A stretch of 64,000 nt of DNA, taken from NCBI GenBank assembly GCA_934085585.1, contig CAKOHI010000002.1:94288-158287 (forward strand), written 5' to 3'. This DNA comes from an uncultured Bacilli bacterium. GTDB lineage: Bacteria > Bacillota_I > Bacilli_A > RF39 > UBA660. Below are positions 1 through 7,420 of the stretch, piece by piece (position 1 is the stretch's first letter; each line of letters begins with the position of its first letter). The position numbers were made by a program, and so were the translations under genes. The notes beneath the pieces are model-generated. The model made no database searches, was not told the DNA's origin, and worked only from the letters and a program-made list of their open reading frames with translations.

Positions 1-570
1 ACTACAATTGCAAAACTTGCTCACAAATATAAAACAGAAGGTAAGAAAGTAATGTTAATTGCTGGGGATACATTTAGAGCTGGAGCAGTAGAACAACTAA
101 AGATTTGGGCAGATAGAACAAATTCCATATTTTATGGTAAAGAAAATATGGATCCTGCCGGTGTAATATATGACGGTCTTGTAAAAGCTAAAGAAGAAAA
201 TGCTGATATTGTATTAATTGATACAGCGGGTAGACTTCACAATAAAGTTAATTTAATGAAAGAACTTGAAAAAATAAATAGAGTTATTGGTAAAATTATA
301 CCAAACGCTCCGCATGAAACTTTACTTGTAATTGATGCCACAACAGGTCAAAATGGTATAATGCAAGCAACATCATTTAAAGAAATTACCAATATAACAG
401 GAATTGTTTTAACTAAATTAGACGGAACAGCCAAAGGTGGCATTGTATTAGCTATAAAAGAAGAAGTAAACATTCCAGTTAAATTTGTAGGTCTTGGGGA
501 AAAGATGACAGATTTAATTCCATTTGATATAGAAAATTACATTTATGGTTTATTTAAGGATTTGATGTAA
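1..570 (+). CDS. ftsY: Signal recognition particle receptor FtsY, 3' part
   Basis: This is the C-terminal part of the SRP receptor GTPase, which docks ribosome-SRP complexes at the membrane. The reading frame is open from base 1 and begins just after the GK of the P-loop (TTIAKLA), so the N-terminal NG part lies outside the window. Visible GTPase motifs are DTFRAGAVEQL, the G3 motif DTAGRL, TKLDGTAKGG and the closing GLGEKMTDLIPFD. The last is typical of FtsY (Ffh has a Met-rich M domain after this point, absent here). The stop codon overlaps the ylxM start (TAATG), which indicates translational coupling. What is seen is decisive; only the 5' end is missing. Confidence 0.95.
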   Translation, partial: TTIAKLAHKYKTEGKKVMLIAGDTFRAGAVEQLKIWADRTNSIFYGKENMDPAGVIYDGLVKAKEENADIVLIDTAGRLHNKVNLMKELEKINRVIGKIIPNAPHETLLVIDATTGQNGIMQATSFKEITNITGIVLTKLDGTAKGGIVLAIKEEVNIPVKFVGLGEKMTDLIPFDIENYIYGLFKDLM

Positions 571-866
571 TGGAAGAATTTTTATATTATAATGAATTAT
601 TTATTATATATGGTAAACTTTTAAATGAATCTAATCAAAGATATTATAAATTATATTATGAAGAAAATTTTACTTTACAAGAGATTGCTGATTTAGAACA
701 TGTTTCAAAAAGTTACATTGGAAATATTATAAAAAAGACAAGTGAAAAATTAAAGGAATACGAAAGTTTAATGCATATATATGAAAATAGAAAAATGTTA
801 TCTGATGTTTTATTAACTGAAGATATTAATAAAATAAAAGAAACAATAAAAAAAGTATTGGAATAA
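570..866 (+). CDS. ylxM: YlxM/p13-like putative DNA-binding protein (UPF0122)
   Basis: A 98-residue helical protein with a sigma-70 region-4-like helix-turn-helix (LQEIADLEHVSKSYIGNIIK, about residues 35-55). The family is encoded beside SRP genes in Firmicutes and is thought to modulate SRP function or expression. Its start overlaps the ftsY stop by one base, as in the classical ftsY-ylxM-ffh order. Here ffh does not follow: the next gene encodes an exported Cys-rich protein. Family assignment is strong from both sequence and position. Confidence 0.88.
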   Translation: MEEFLYYNELFIIYGKLLNESNQRYYKLYYEENFTLQEIADLEHVSKSYIGNIIKKTSEKLKEYESLMHIYENRKMLSDVLLTEDINKIKETIKKVLE

Positions 867-905
867 ATTTTCAAACATGCTAAAATATAAACAGAGGTAG
901 GAATA

Positions 906-1463
906 ATGAAGAAGTATATTTTAGTAGGTTTGTTTTTTGTTGCAATGATTTTTAATGTGGAAATGGTTTTAGCAAAAAGAGGTTGTTGTTCTCATCATGG
1001 CGGAGAAGCAGGATGTAATGAAGATGGAAGAACTATTTGTAAAGATGGAACTTTAAGTCCAACATGTACATGCACACCAACAAAAGTTATAGAAAAAACA
1101 CCACCAATAATTTATGGATGTACAGATAAAACAGCCAAAAATTACAATAAAAATGCTAATGAAAATGATGATAGTTGTATTTATTATAAAAAAGGTTGTA
1201 CTGACAAAAATTCAATAAATTATGATGAGAATGCTGAAATTGATGATGGTAGTTGTATCGAAAAAATTGTTGGATGTATGAATAGTGATGCTACCAATTA
1301 TAATCCAAATGCTAATGTAAATAGTATTTGCACATTTGAAGAAAAAAATAAATCTACAACACAAATAACAGAAGAAAAAAAATATAGTAGTGCTTTAGTA
1401 ACAGGCTTATTAACACTAGGGACTGTAGTTACAAGTGCAGTTATAATAAAAAAAAGACATTAG
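906..1463 (+). CDS. Exported, membrane-anchored Cys-rich repeat protein
   Basis: A 185-residue protein of unknown function. Residues 1-23 are a signal peptide. Residues 26-56 carry a Cys/His segment (CCSHHGG at 27-33, then GRTICKDGTLSPTCTC). Residues 71-143 are three tandem units of about 22 residues of the type GCTD..A.NY...A..DDGSC, each with two Cys. Residues 161-181 form a C-terminal membrane helix followed by IKKRH. Such GCTD/DDGSC units are known from secreted proteins of several phyla, often as short spacers near anchors. Paired Cys suggest disulfides, and CCSHHGG could bind metal; both are inference. An RBS (AGAGGTAGG) precedes the ATG. Confidence 0.75.
   Translation: MKKYILVGLFFVAMIFNVEMVLAKRGCCSHHGGEAGCNEDGRTICKDGTLSPTCTCTPTKVIEKTPPIIYGCTDKTAKNYNKNANENDDSCIYYKKGCTDKNSINYDENAEIDDGSCIEKIVGCMNSDATNYNPNANVNSICTFEEKNKSTTQITEEKKYSSALVTGLLTLGTVVTSAVIIKKRH
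1116..1334 (+). repeat. Three tandem GCTD...DDGSC coding repeats
   Basis: Residues 71-92, 97-118 and 123-143 of the exported Cys-rich protein share the pattern GC(T/M)(D/N)..A/S.NY..NA. and end in a second Cys. The third copy has lost the DDG. The repeats are diverged at DNA level. Confidence 0.8.
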
Positions 1464-1512
1464 AAAAGTTCTAATAAATTATTAATATCATAATAATTAG
1501 TAAGGTGTATAT

Positions 1513-2670
1513 ATGAAGAAAGTTTTATTAATTATTATGAGTTTTTTTGTTTTAAACTTAAATGTTTTGGCAGAAGAAGATTTTGCTCCGACAGCTAAAA
1601 GTGCAATTCTGGTAGATAATTTATCAGGAAAAGTATTATATGAAAAAAATGCTGATGAAAAATTAGCACCAGCATCTATGACTAAATTAGCTAGTATGTT
1701 AATTGTAATGGAAGCAATAGATAATGGAAGCCTAAAGTTTGAAGACAAAGTAACAATAAGCGAAGAAGCAGCCAACATGGGAGGTAGCCAAGTATTTTTA
1801 CAAGCTGGTGAAGTTTATACAGTACATGATTTACTAAAAAGTGTTGCTATAGCCAGTGGAAATGATGCCGTTGTTGCACTAGCAGAAAAAGTTGGTGGCT
1901 CTGTCGGTGGTTTCGTAGATATGATAAATAAAAGGCTTAAAGAACTCGGAGCAACAAATACTAATTTTGTAAATCCCCATGGTCTTGATGCAGAAGGTCA
2001 TTATTCAACAGCTAAAGATATGTCAATCATTGCTAGAGAATTATTAAAACATGAAAAAATATTAGAATTTACAAGCATTTATGAAGAGTATTTAGAGAAA
2101 AATGATGGTTCAAGAATTTGGCTAGTAAATACAAATCGTTTAGTAAGATTTTATGATGGTGTAGATGGATTAAAAACAGGTTTTACAAAAACAGCTGGTT
2201 ATTGTTTAACAGCAACAGCTAAAAAAGATAATTTTCGATTAATATCCGTTGTAATGGGAGAAGATACCACTGAAAATAGAAGTAGTGATACAGTAAAATT
2301 ATTAAACTATGGATTTAATACATTTAAAATAAATATTATCAAAACAAAAGGGACAGTTTTAGGTAAAGTAAGAATAGAACAAGGCAAAGAAGATAGTGCA
2401 AATATTACATTATTAAATGATGCAACAGAACTTTTAAAAAATACTGATCCAATATCTGAATATAAGTTTAATGTAAAAGTAAAAACTTTAAAGGCTCCGG
2501 CTAAAAATGGTGATATAGTGGGAACCGCGGAAATAATTGACCAAGATGGCAACATAGTTGATGAGGTTGATGTGACCGTAGAAAAGGAAATTAAAAAAGC
2601 CAATATTTTAGATTATTTATTAAAAAACTTAAAAACGATTGGTGCAGGGAAATCAGTTTTAAAGCAATAA
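1513..2670 (+). CDS. D-alanyl-D-alanine carboxypeptidase (DacF/DacA type, S11)
   Basis: A penicillin-binding protein that removes the terminal D-Ala from peptidoglycan stem peptides outside the membrane. It has a signal peptide (residues 1-20) and the three active-site motifs: S55-M-T-K58, SGN (in VAIASGNDAV) and KTG (in DGLKTGFTKTAGYC). The PBP5-type C-terminal beta domain follows from about residue 270. The 385 residues are close to B. subtilis DacF, the forespore enzyme, but assignment to DacF rather than the vegetative paralog is not settled by sequence alone. RBS AAGGTG precedes the ATG. A shared terminator follows. Confidence 0.93.
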   Translation: MKKVLLIIMSFFVLNLNVLAEEDFAPTAKSAILVDNLSGKVLYEKNADEKLAPASMTKLASMLIVMEAIDNGSLKFEDKVTISEEAANMGGSQVFLQAGEVYTVHDLLKSVAIASGNDAVVALAEKVGGSVGGFVDMINKRLKELGATNTNFVNPHGLDAEGHYSTAKDMSIIARELLKHEKILEFTSIYEEYLEKNDGSRIWLVNTNRLVRFYDGVDGLKTGFTKTAGYCLTATAKKDNFRLISVVMGEDTTENRSSDTVKLLNYGFNTFKINIIKTKGTVLGKVRIEQGKEDSANITLLNDATELLKNTDPISEYKFNVKVKTLKAPAKNGDIVGTAEIIDQDGNIVDEVDVTVEKEIKKANILDYLLKNLKTIGAGKSVLKQ

Positions 2671-2673
2671 AAT

Positions 2674-2699
2674 AAGAAACACGCATTTGTGTTTCTTTT
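2674..2699. terminator. Bidirectional terminator between dacF-like gene and trmL
   Basis: A 9-bp perfect stem (AAGAAACAC / GTGTTTCTT) with a 6-base loop, followed by T residues on the plus strand. It sits between convergent genes and overlaps the trmL stop codon. Confidence 0.8.
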
Positions 2700-3216
2700 A
2701 AATTTTATAATCTTCAATTTCTGTTTTAGATTTATGAGGCTCATCAAAAAGTAAATCATCATAATTTCTTTGCCTTAAAGCTTCATATAACATGATAGCA
2801 ACAGTATTAGATAAATTTAAAGATCTAACGTTTTTAGTCATTGGCATTCGCATACAATGATCAATATGAGGTTTTAAAATTTCTTTGGGAATACCCGTAG
2901 ATTCTTTACCAAAAACAAAATAAATATTTTCATCTTTTTTTGAGTAATCAAAACTAGAGTGGGGCTTATGTCCATAACGAGTTAAAAAATAAAATTGCCC
3001 ATTATTATTTTTTTCTAAAAAATCATTCCAATTTTCATAAACATACCATTCTAATTTATCAATATAATTAACCCCACATCTTTTTAATGTTGCATCATCT
3101 ACTTTAAAACCAAGTGGTTTAATTAAATGAAGAACTGCACCAGTAGCTACACAAGTTCTCATAATATTTCCTGTATTTTGAGGAATTTCCGGTTCAAATA
3201 AAACTACATTTAACAT
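2698..3216 (-). CDS. trmL: tRNA (cytidine/uridine-34-2'-O)-methyltransferase TrmL
   Basis: A SPOUT-class methyltransferase that 2'-O-methylates the wobble nucleotide of certain leucine tRNAs using SAM. Family motifs: N-terminal EPEIPQNTGNIMRTC, central FGKESTGIP, and the C-terminal knot segment MRSLNLSNTVAIMLYEALRQ-like (here NVRSLNLSNTVAIMLYEA). At 172 residues it is slightly longer than the usual 150-160 because of an acidic C-terminal tail. RBS AGGAGA lies upstream. It stands alone on the minus strand, close behind the thioredoxin-like gene. Confidence 0.93.
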   Translation of the reverse strand: MLNVVLFEPEIPQNTGNIMRTCVATGAVLHLIKPLGFKVDDATLKRCGVNYIDKLEWYVYENWNDFLEKNNNGQFYFLTRYGHKPHSSFDYSKKDENIYFVFGKESTGIPKEILKPHIDHCMRMPMTKNVRSLNLSNTVAIMLYEALRQRNYDDLLFDEPHKSKTEIEDYKI

Positions 3217-3243
3217 AACAATCTCCTTTAAAAAAAGGTCTTT

Positions 3244-3861
3244 TTATAGACCTTGATAATCATAAATATCTAATAAATGTTGGAAATCACTAGCATTTAT
3301 CATATTATTATCATTTCTTACTACGGTATCAACAACTTTACCATTTTTAAAATATAAGATAACTGGAACTTTTTTAATTTTATCAGTATTAAAAGCATTA
3401 TTAAGTCTATTTATATAATTATCTTCATTCATAATATCTTTAATATTTAAATAATAAAATGAATCATTTAATTTATATTTATCAATTATTCTTTTTAGTC
3501 CAGTTTCAAGATTATAAGCATCTTTATTTCCGGTATAATTAATAAGTACAAAATATTCTGTCGGAGATTCTGCTAAAATTTGTTTAACTTCATCTAAATT
3601 TTTAATTTCTAAACTAACTGTACCAGAATTTAACAAATAACTTTTACTTAATTTTTCAGTTTCATTAGCATTATTAACATTTTTACAATAAATAAGAACT
3701 AATAATAAAACTAAAATAATTCCGCAAACAATCATAATGTTTTTAGTTGAAAATATATGTTTAGCTACTTCAACTTCTTTTACTTCTTCTTTACTAATTT
3801 TTGTATTAGTATTTTTTACTTCCTTCTTTTTAGAACTACTTGTTTTTTGTGTGTTTGCCAT
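3244..3861 (-). CDS. Membrane-anchored thioredoxin-fold-like protein without CxxC
   Basis: Function unknown. Lys/Ser-rich cytoplasmic N-terminus, one membrane helix (IMIVCGIILVLLLVLIYC), then an exported domain of about 150 residues. Its end looks thioredoxin-like: KKVPVILYFKNGKVVDTVVR resembles the cis-Pro strand and following hairpin. The redox CxxC is absent, so it is probably a non-catalytic or adaptor version. I chose the ATG at 3861 because AAAGG lies 10 bases upstream; an in-frame ATG at 3870 and TTG at 3879 are too close to that RBS. Confidence 0.65.
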   Translation of the reverse strand: MANTQKTSSSKKKEVKNTNTKISKEEVKEVEVAKHIFSTKNIMIVCGIILVLLLVLIYCKNVNNANETEKLSKSYLLNSGTVSLEIKNLDEVKQILAESPTEYFVLINYTGNKDAYNLETGLKRIIDKYKLNDSFYYLNIKDIMNEDNYINRLNNAFNTDKIKKVPVILYFKNGKVVDTVVRNDNNMINASDFQHLLDIYDYQGL

Positions 3862-3919
3862 ATCCACCATACCTTTCAATATAATATTAACATAAAATTA
3901 ACTTTTTTTAAATAATTTT

Positions 3920-6154
3920 TTATTCTTCATTATCATTTTTTTCCAACTTGACTAAAACTTCACGAGGTTTTGATCCATTTTGAGGTCCAACAATACCACG
4001 AGCTTCAAGTAAATCCATCATTCTAGCAGCTCTATTATAACCAAATCTAAATCTTCTTTGAATTAGGGATGCACTTATTTTACCAGTTTGAATTGCAAAT
4101 TCCACAACTTCGTTATATGCTTCATCATCATCTCCGGATACTGCAGAGTTACCTGAACCACTCGAAGTATTTTGACTAACATTTTCAAATTCAGTATCAT
4201 ATTTTGCGGTTGCTTGATTTTTACAATAATCAATTAATCTCTTTATTTCATCATCATTTATAAAACATCCCTGTACACGTATCGGAACACTTTCACCCAT
4301 TGGAAAATATAACATGTCACCTTTACCAAGTAATCTTTCCGCTCCCCGTTGATCAAGTATTGTACGTGAGTCTATTTGACTTGCTACTGCAAATGCAATT
4401 CTTGATGGAATATTATTTTTAATTAAACCTGTGATAACATCAGTTGATGGTCTTTGAGTTGCAACAATAAGATGAATTCCTGCTGCTCTTGCAAGTTGTG
4501 TAATACGAGTAATAGAATCTTCAACTTCTTTTGAAGCAACAAGCATTAAATCTGCAAGTTCATCAATAATTACCACTATATAAGGCATTCTTGCTTGTGG
4601 CATTTCAGGATGCTTTTTATTATATTTATCAATCATATCATTATATCCAGTAATATTTTTAACTTCTTTATCACTAAATATTTGAAATCTTTTATCCATT
4701 TCAGTAACAACTTTTTGTAAAGTTAAACTAGCTTTTTTAGGATCACTTACAACTGGACAAAGTAGGTGAGGAATACCATTATAATTTGTTAATTCAACTT
4801 TTTTAGGGTCTACTAACACAAGCTTAACTTCATTAGGTTTATAACGCATCAAAATTGATGCAATTATTCCATTAATACAAACGGATTTACCACTACCTGT
4901 AGAACCAGCAACTAATAGGTGAGGCATTTTTGTTAAATCAAATACTTTTGGAGTTCCCATTATATCTTTACCTAAAGCTGAACATATTTTAGCATCACTT
5001 TTTAAGTTTTGAGGACTTTCTAGAACTTCTCTTAATGTAACGCTAGATATAGAAGGATTAGGTATTTCAATTCCTATTGTGCTTTTTCCAGGTATTGGAG
5101 CTTGAATTATAACATCTTTAGCAGCTAAAGCTAAAGCAATTTCTTTATCAATATTTAAAATTCTACTTACCTTTGTAGCTGGAGGAACAGTAAGTTCATA
5201 TTCAGTAACAGCTGGTCCAACATGAATTTCCACAACTTTTGCAGCAATTCCAAAATCTCTTAAAACTCTTTCTAATATTTCTTTATTACTTTGTGTAAAT
5301 GAAGTATTGGTATTTTTCTTTGGTTTCAATTGATCAAATATGTCATTAAACCTAGGTAACCGATATTCACCATTTAAAGCTAAAGTATCATCAGATTTAC
5401 TAGGACTTTCCAAAGATTCTTCCACAATAGGTTTATTTTTAATTTCATCCATAGATGTAATAATAATTTTTTCTTTTTCAAGTGGCTTTACTTCAATAGT
5501 TTCTTTTACTTCATCACTATTACTAATAGGTATAACCTCATCACTAACAATTTTTTCTTTTTTGCGTATTTTGATTAATCCAAAAATCTTTTTAAATATA
5601 TTAGATAAATTAACATCAAAAGTTAATACCGATGCAAATATACCAAGTAAAACCAAAATAACTATAGTACCAGTCTTACCAAATAAACCAAAGAGGGCAG
5701 CTGTAAATAAAGCTCCGATAAATCCACCACCAATTACAATTGTTGTAACTCCCGTCGTATCAAGGGCATTAGATAAATTTATCGTAGATATTCTTTCCAT
5801 ATAATTATTAAATGTTTCCATTATAATTTCTTTGGGATTATTTGTAATATTTAAAAATTCAAAATGACTAGCAACTAATAAAATTATAAAGAATATATAT
5901 AAACCAATTAATTTTCTATCACTAAATTTAGGCATTTTCCTTTTATATAGCATATAGACACCAAGGATGATTAATAAAATAAGTATTATAATCCACCAAG
6001 TACCAGCTAAAAACATTGCAAACTTTTTTAAAATTGAACCTATAAATCCAAATCCAAATCCAATTACTCCAATTAAAATGAGAATCAAACCAGTAAGTTC
6101 AACACTATATGAAACACTATTATTATTATCTTTAGTTTTTTTCTTCTTTGCCAT
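3920..6154 (-). CDS. FtsK/SpoIIIE-family DNA translocase
   Basis: A membrane-anchored ATPase that pumps DNA through the division or sporulation septum. The N-terminal 170 residues contain about four to five membrane helices, followed by a charged linker with no long Pro/Gln expansion. The motor has Walker A (GSTGSGKSVCINGI), Walker B (VVIIDELADLM) and the FtsK signature AGIHLIVATQRPSTDVITG. The C-terminal gamma winged-helix (RRFRFGYNRAARMMDLLEARGIVGP) reads KOPS/SRS DNA signs. At 744 residues it is close to SpoIIIE. The organism sporulates, so it could serve both roles. RBS AAGGTG fixes the start. Confidence 0.95.
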   Translation of the reverse strand: MAKKKKTKDNNNSVSYSVELTGLILILIGVIGFGFGFIGSILKKFAMFLAGTWWIIILILLIILGVYMLYKRKMPKFSDRKLIGLYIFFIILLVASHFEFLNITNNPKEIIMETFNNYMERISTINLSNALDTTGVTTIVIGGGFIGALFTAALFGLFGKTGTIVILVLLGIFASVLTFDVNLSNIFKKIFGLIKIRKKEKIVSDEVIPISNSDEVKETIEVKPLEKEKIIITSMDEIKNKPIVEESLESPSKSDDTLALNGEYRLPRFNDIFDQLKPKKNTNTSFTQSNKEILERVLRDFGIAAKVVEIHVGPAVTEYELTVPPATKVSRILNIDKEIALALAAKDVIIQAPIPGKSTIGIEIPNPSISSVTLREVLESPQNLKSDAKICSALGKDIMGTPKVFDLTKMPHLLVAGSTGSGKSVCINGIIASILMRYKPNEVKLVLVDPKKVELTNYNGIPHLLCPVVSDPKKASLTLQKVVTEMDKRFQIFSDKEVKNITGYNDMIDKYNKKHPEMPQARMPYIVVIIDELADLMLVASKEVEDSITRITQLARAAGIHLIVATQRPSTDVITGLIKNNIPSRIAFAVASQIDSRTILDQRGAERLLGKGDMLYFPMGESVPIRVQGCFINDDEIKRLIDYCKNQATAKYDTEFENVSQNTSSGSGNSAVSGDDDEAYNEVVEFAIQTGKISASLIQRRFRFGYNRAARMMDLLEARGIVGPQNGSKPREVLVKLEKNDNEE

Positions 6155-6220
6155 ATTCTATTCACCTTAATTAATTATACCTTAAATTATAAAAATATTC
6201 AAATGCTTTTTTAAAAAATT

Positions 6221-6260
6221 AGCCATAATAAAAAGCCATAATGGCTTTCATAATGGCTTT
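6221..6260 (-). terminator. Rho-independent terminator of cotJB-cotJC
   Basis: On the minus strand, repeated AAGCCAT / ATGGCTT arms can form a stem followed by five T residues and, further on, six more T. The arm ATGGCTTT occurs twice (6241-6248 and 6253-6260), so two alternative hairpins are possible. Confidence 0.7.
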
Positions 6261-6261
6261 A

Positions 6262-6822
6262 TTATTTATAACCTTTATCTTTATAATAATTATAAAGTTC
6301 ATAAAAACGATTAAAGTGAACAATTTCTCTTTGACGTAAGAATAAAAGCGGTTCAATTACTTTTGGATCAGTAGCCAAATCTATTAGATGTTCATAAGCA
6401 ACTCTAGCTTTTTGTTCTGCTGCCATATCTTCAACTAAATCAGCTAAAGGATCCCCGGTAACAGCAAACGTTGAAGCATCAAATGCGACTCCATCTGCAC
6501 TCATTGGGAAAACGCCTTTTCCATGTTCAGTATAAAAGCTTTCCAAACCAGCTTCTTTTATTTCATCAATCGTAGCATTTGCCATAAGTTGTGAGACAAT
6601 TGTAGCTACCATTTCTAAATGACCAAGTTCTTCGGTTGCAATATCATTAAGTAATGCTCTACCAATTTCATCAGGCATTGTAAATTTTTGGTGAAAATAC
6701 CTAAGTGCAGCTCCAAGTTCTCCAGCATAACCACCAACTTGCGTAATAATAAGCTTTGCCATTTTTAAATCCTTTTTAGTAACACTAATCGGATAAGATA
6801 AATGTTTTACATATTTAAACAT
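6262..6822 (-). CDS. cotJC: Spore coat protein CotJC, manganese catalase family
   Basis: A ferritin-like di-manganese catalase-family protein of the spore coat. Likely metal-ligand motifs are EELGHLEM (ExxH), AEQKARVAYEHL and QREIVHFNRFYEL. Its 186 residues match CotJC (about 189 in B. subtilis), so it is the short spore type rather than the longer general Mn-catalase. Its start overlaps the cotJB end by 8 bases, a coupled two-gene operon. In B. subtilis cotJ is transcribed by sigma-E in the mother cell; the same is expected here. Confidence 0.93.
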   Translation of the reverse strand: MFKYVKHLSYPISVTKKDLKMAKLIITQVGGYAGELGAALRYFHQKFTMPDEIGRALLNDIATEELGHLEMVATIVSQLMANATIDEIKEAGLESFYTEHGKGVFPMSADGVAFDASTFAVTGDPLADLVEDMAAEQKARVAYEHLIDLATDPKVIEPLLFLRQREIVHFNRFYELYNYYKDKGYK

Positions 6823-7249
6823 ATTTGCTACCTCCTGTATTTTCCCATGGCCAAGGATTATTTATCCATTCAAATTTACTTAAAGATTCATTATCAATTA
6901 CTTCAAGTGGTCCATAGCATTTTACATATTCCATTTCTAAAGAACAAGATTTTTCAGTTAACTCCTTGAATTTCTTTAAAACTTCTTCATCATTTGGGTG
7001 CAAATCTAAATAAAGATTTAAATCATTTATAGCAAATGATAAAGCCATAATTTCTAATAATAATTCTTCTTGTTTATTGTTAGCAACCACACGTTCATAT
7101 CTGTAATTTTTATAAGGATCATATAAATCATTAAACATATTTCCTCTTGCAAATCCTTCCTTAACACTTGTAATATTAGAATTATTATCTAGTTTTAAAT
7201 TACTTGGAATAGTAAAACCAAAAAATCCTAAATTATCATCAAATAACAT
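6815..7249 (-). CDS. cotJB: Spore coat protein CotJB with CotJA-like N-terminus
   Basis: A 144-residue protein. Residues 60-137 are CotJB: LNLYLDLHPNDEE, the EYVKCYGPL segment and the closing WINNPWPWE. CotJB alone is usually about 85 residues. Residues 24-50 (VKEGFARGNMFNDLYDPYKNY) resemble the conserved core of CotJA (EAL..GT.FP.LY.PY), so I read the gene as a CotJA-CotJB fusion; no separate cotJA gene is present upstream. The minus strand upstream has CATACTAT (7268-7275), close to a sigma-E -10 box, but its -35 is weak. RBS GGGAGG precedes the ATG. Confidence 0.88.
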   Translation of the reverse strand: MLFDDNLGFFGFTIPSNLKLDNNSNITSVKEGFARGNMFNDLYDPYKNYRYERVVANNKQEELLLEIMALSFAINDLNLYLDLHPNDEEVLKKFKELTEKSCSLEMEYVKCYGPLEVIDNESLSKFEWINNPWPWENTGGSKYV

Positions 7250-7366
7250 ATTTTTCCTCCCTAATTTATAGTATGTTTTACCTAAAAGTGGAAATAGGTT
7301 TTTGTCTTAAAATAATAAATTTTACACAATATTAAAATATAAAATAAAAAAAATATTATTATAGAA

Positions 7367-7395
7367 TTGACTTTATAATCATTTTATCTTAAAAT
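7367..7395 (+). promoter_or_regulatory. Sigma-A-type promoter for the glycine-rich surface protein
   Basis: -35 TTGACT (7367-7372), a 17-base spacer, -10 TAAAAT (7390-7395), located 26 bases before the start codon in the divergent gap with cotJB. The remaining gap (7250-7366) is AT-rich with nothing else evident. Confidence 0.65.
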
Positions 7396-7420
7396 TATTA
7401 TTAGGATAGGTTAGAGGCAT

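Noticed and set aside
5340..6170. Two open frames on the plus strand opposite the start of the FtsK/SpoIIIE gene
   Set aside because: They are mirror images of the membrane helices and linker of the translocase, low in complexity and without RBS.
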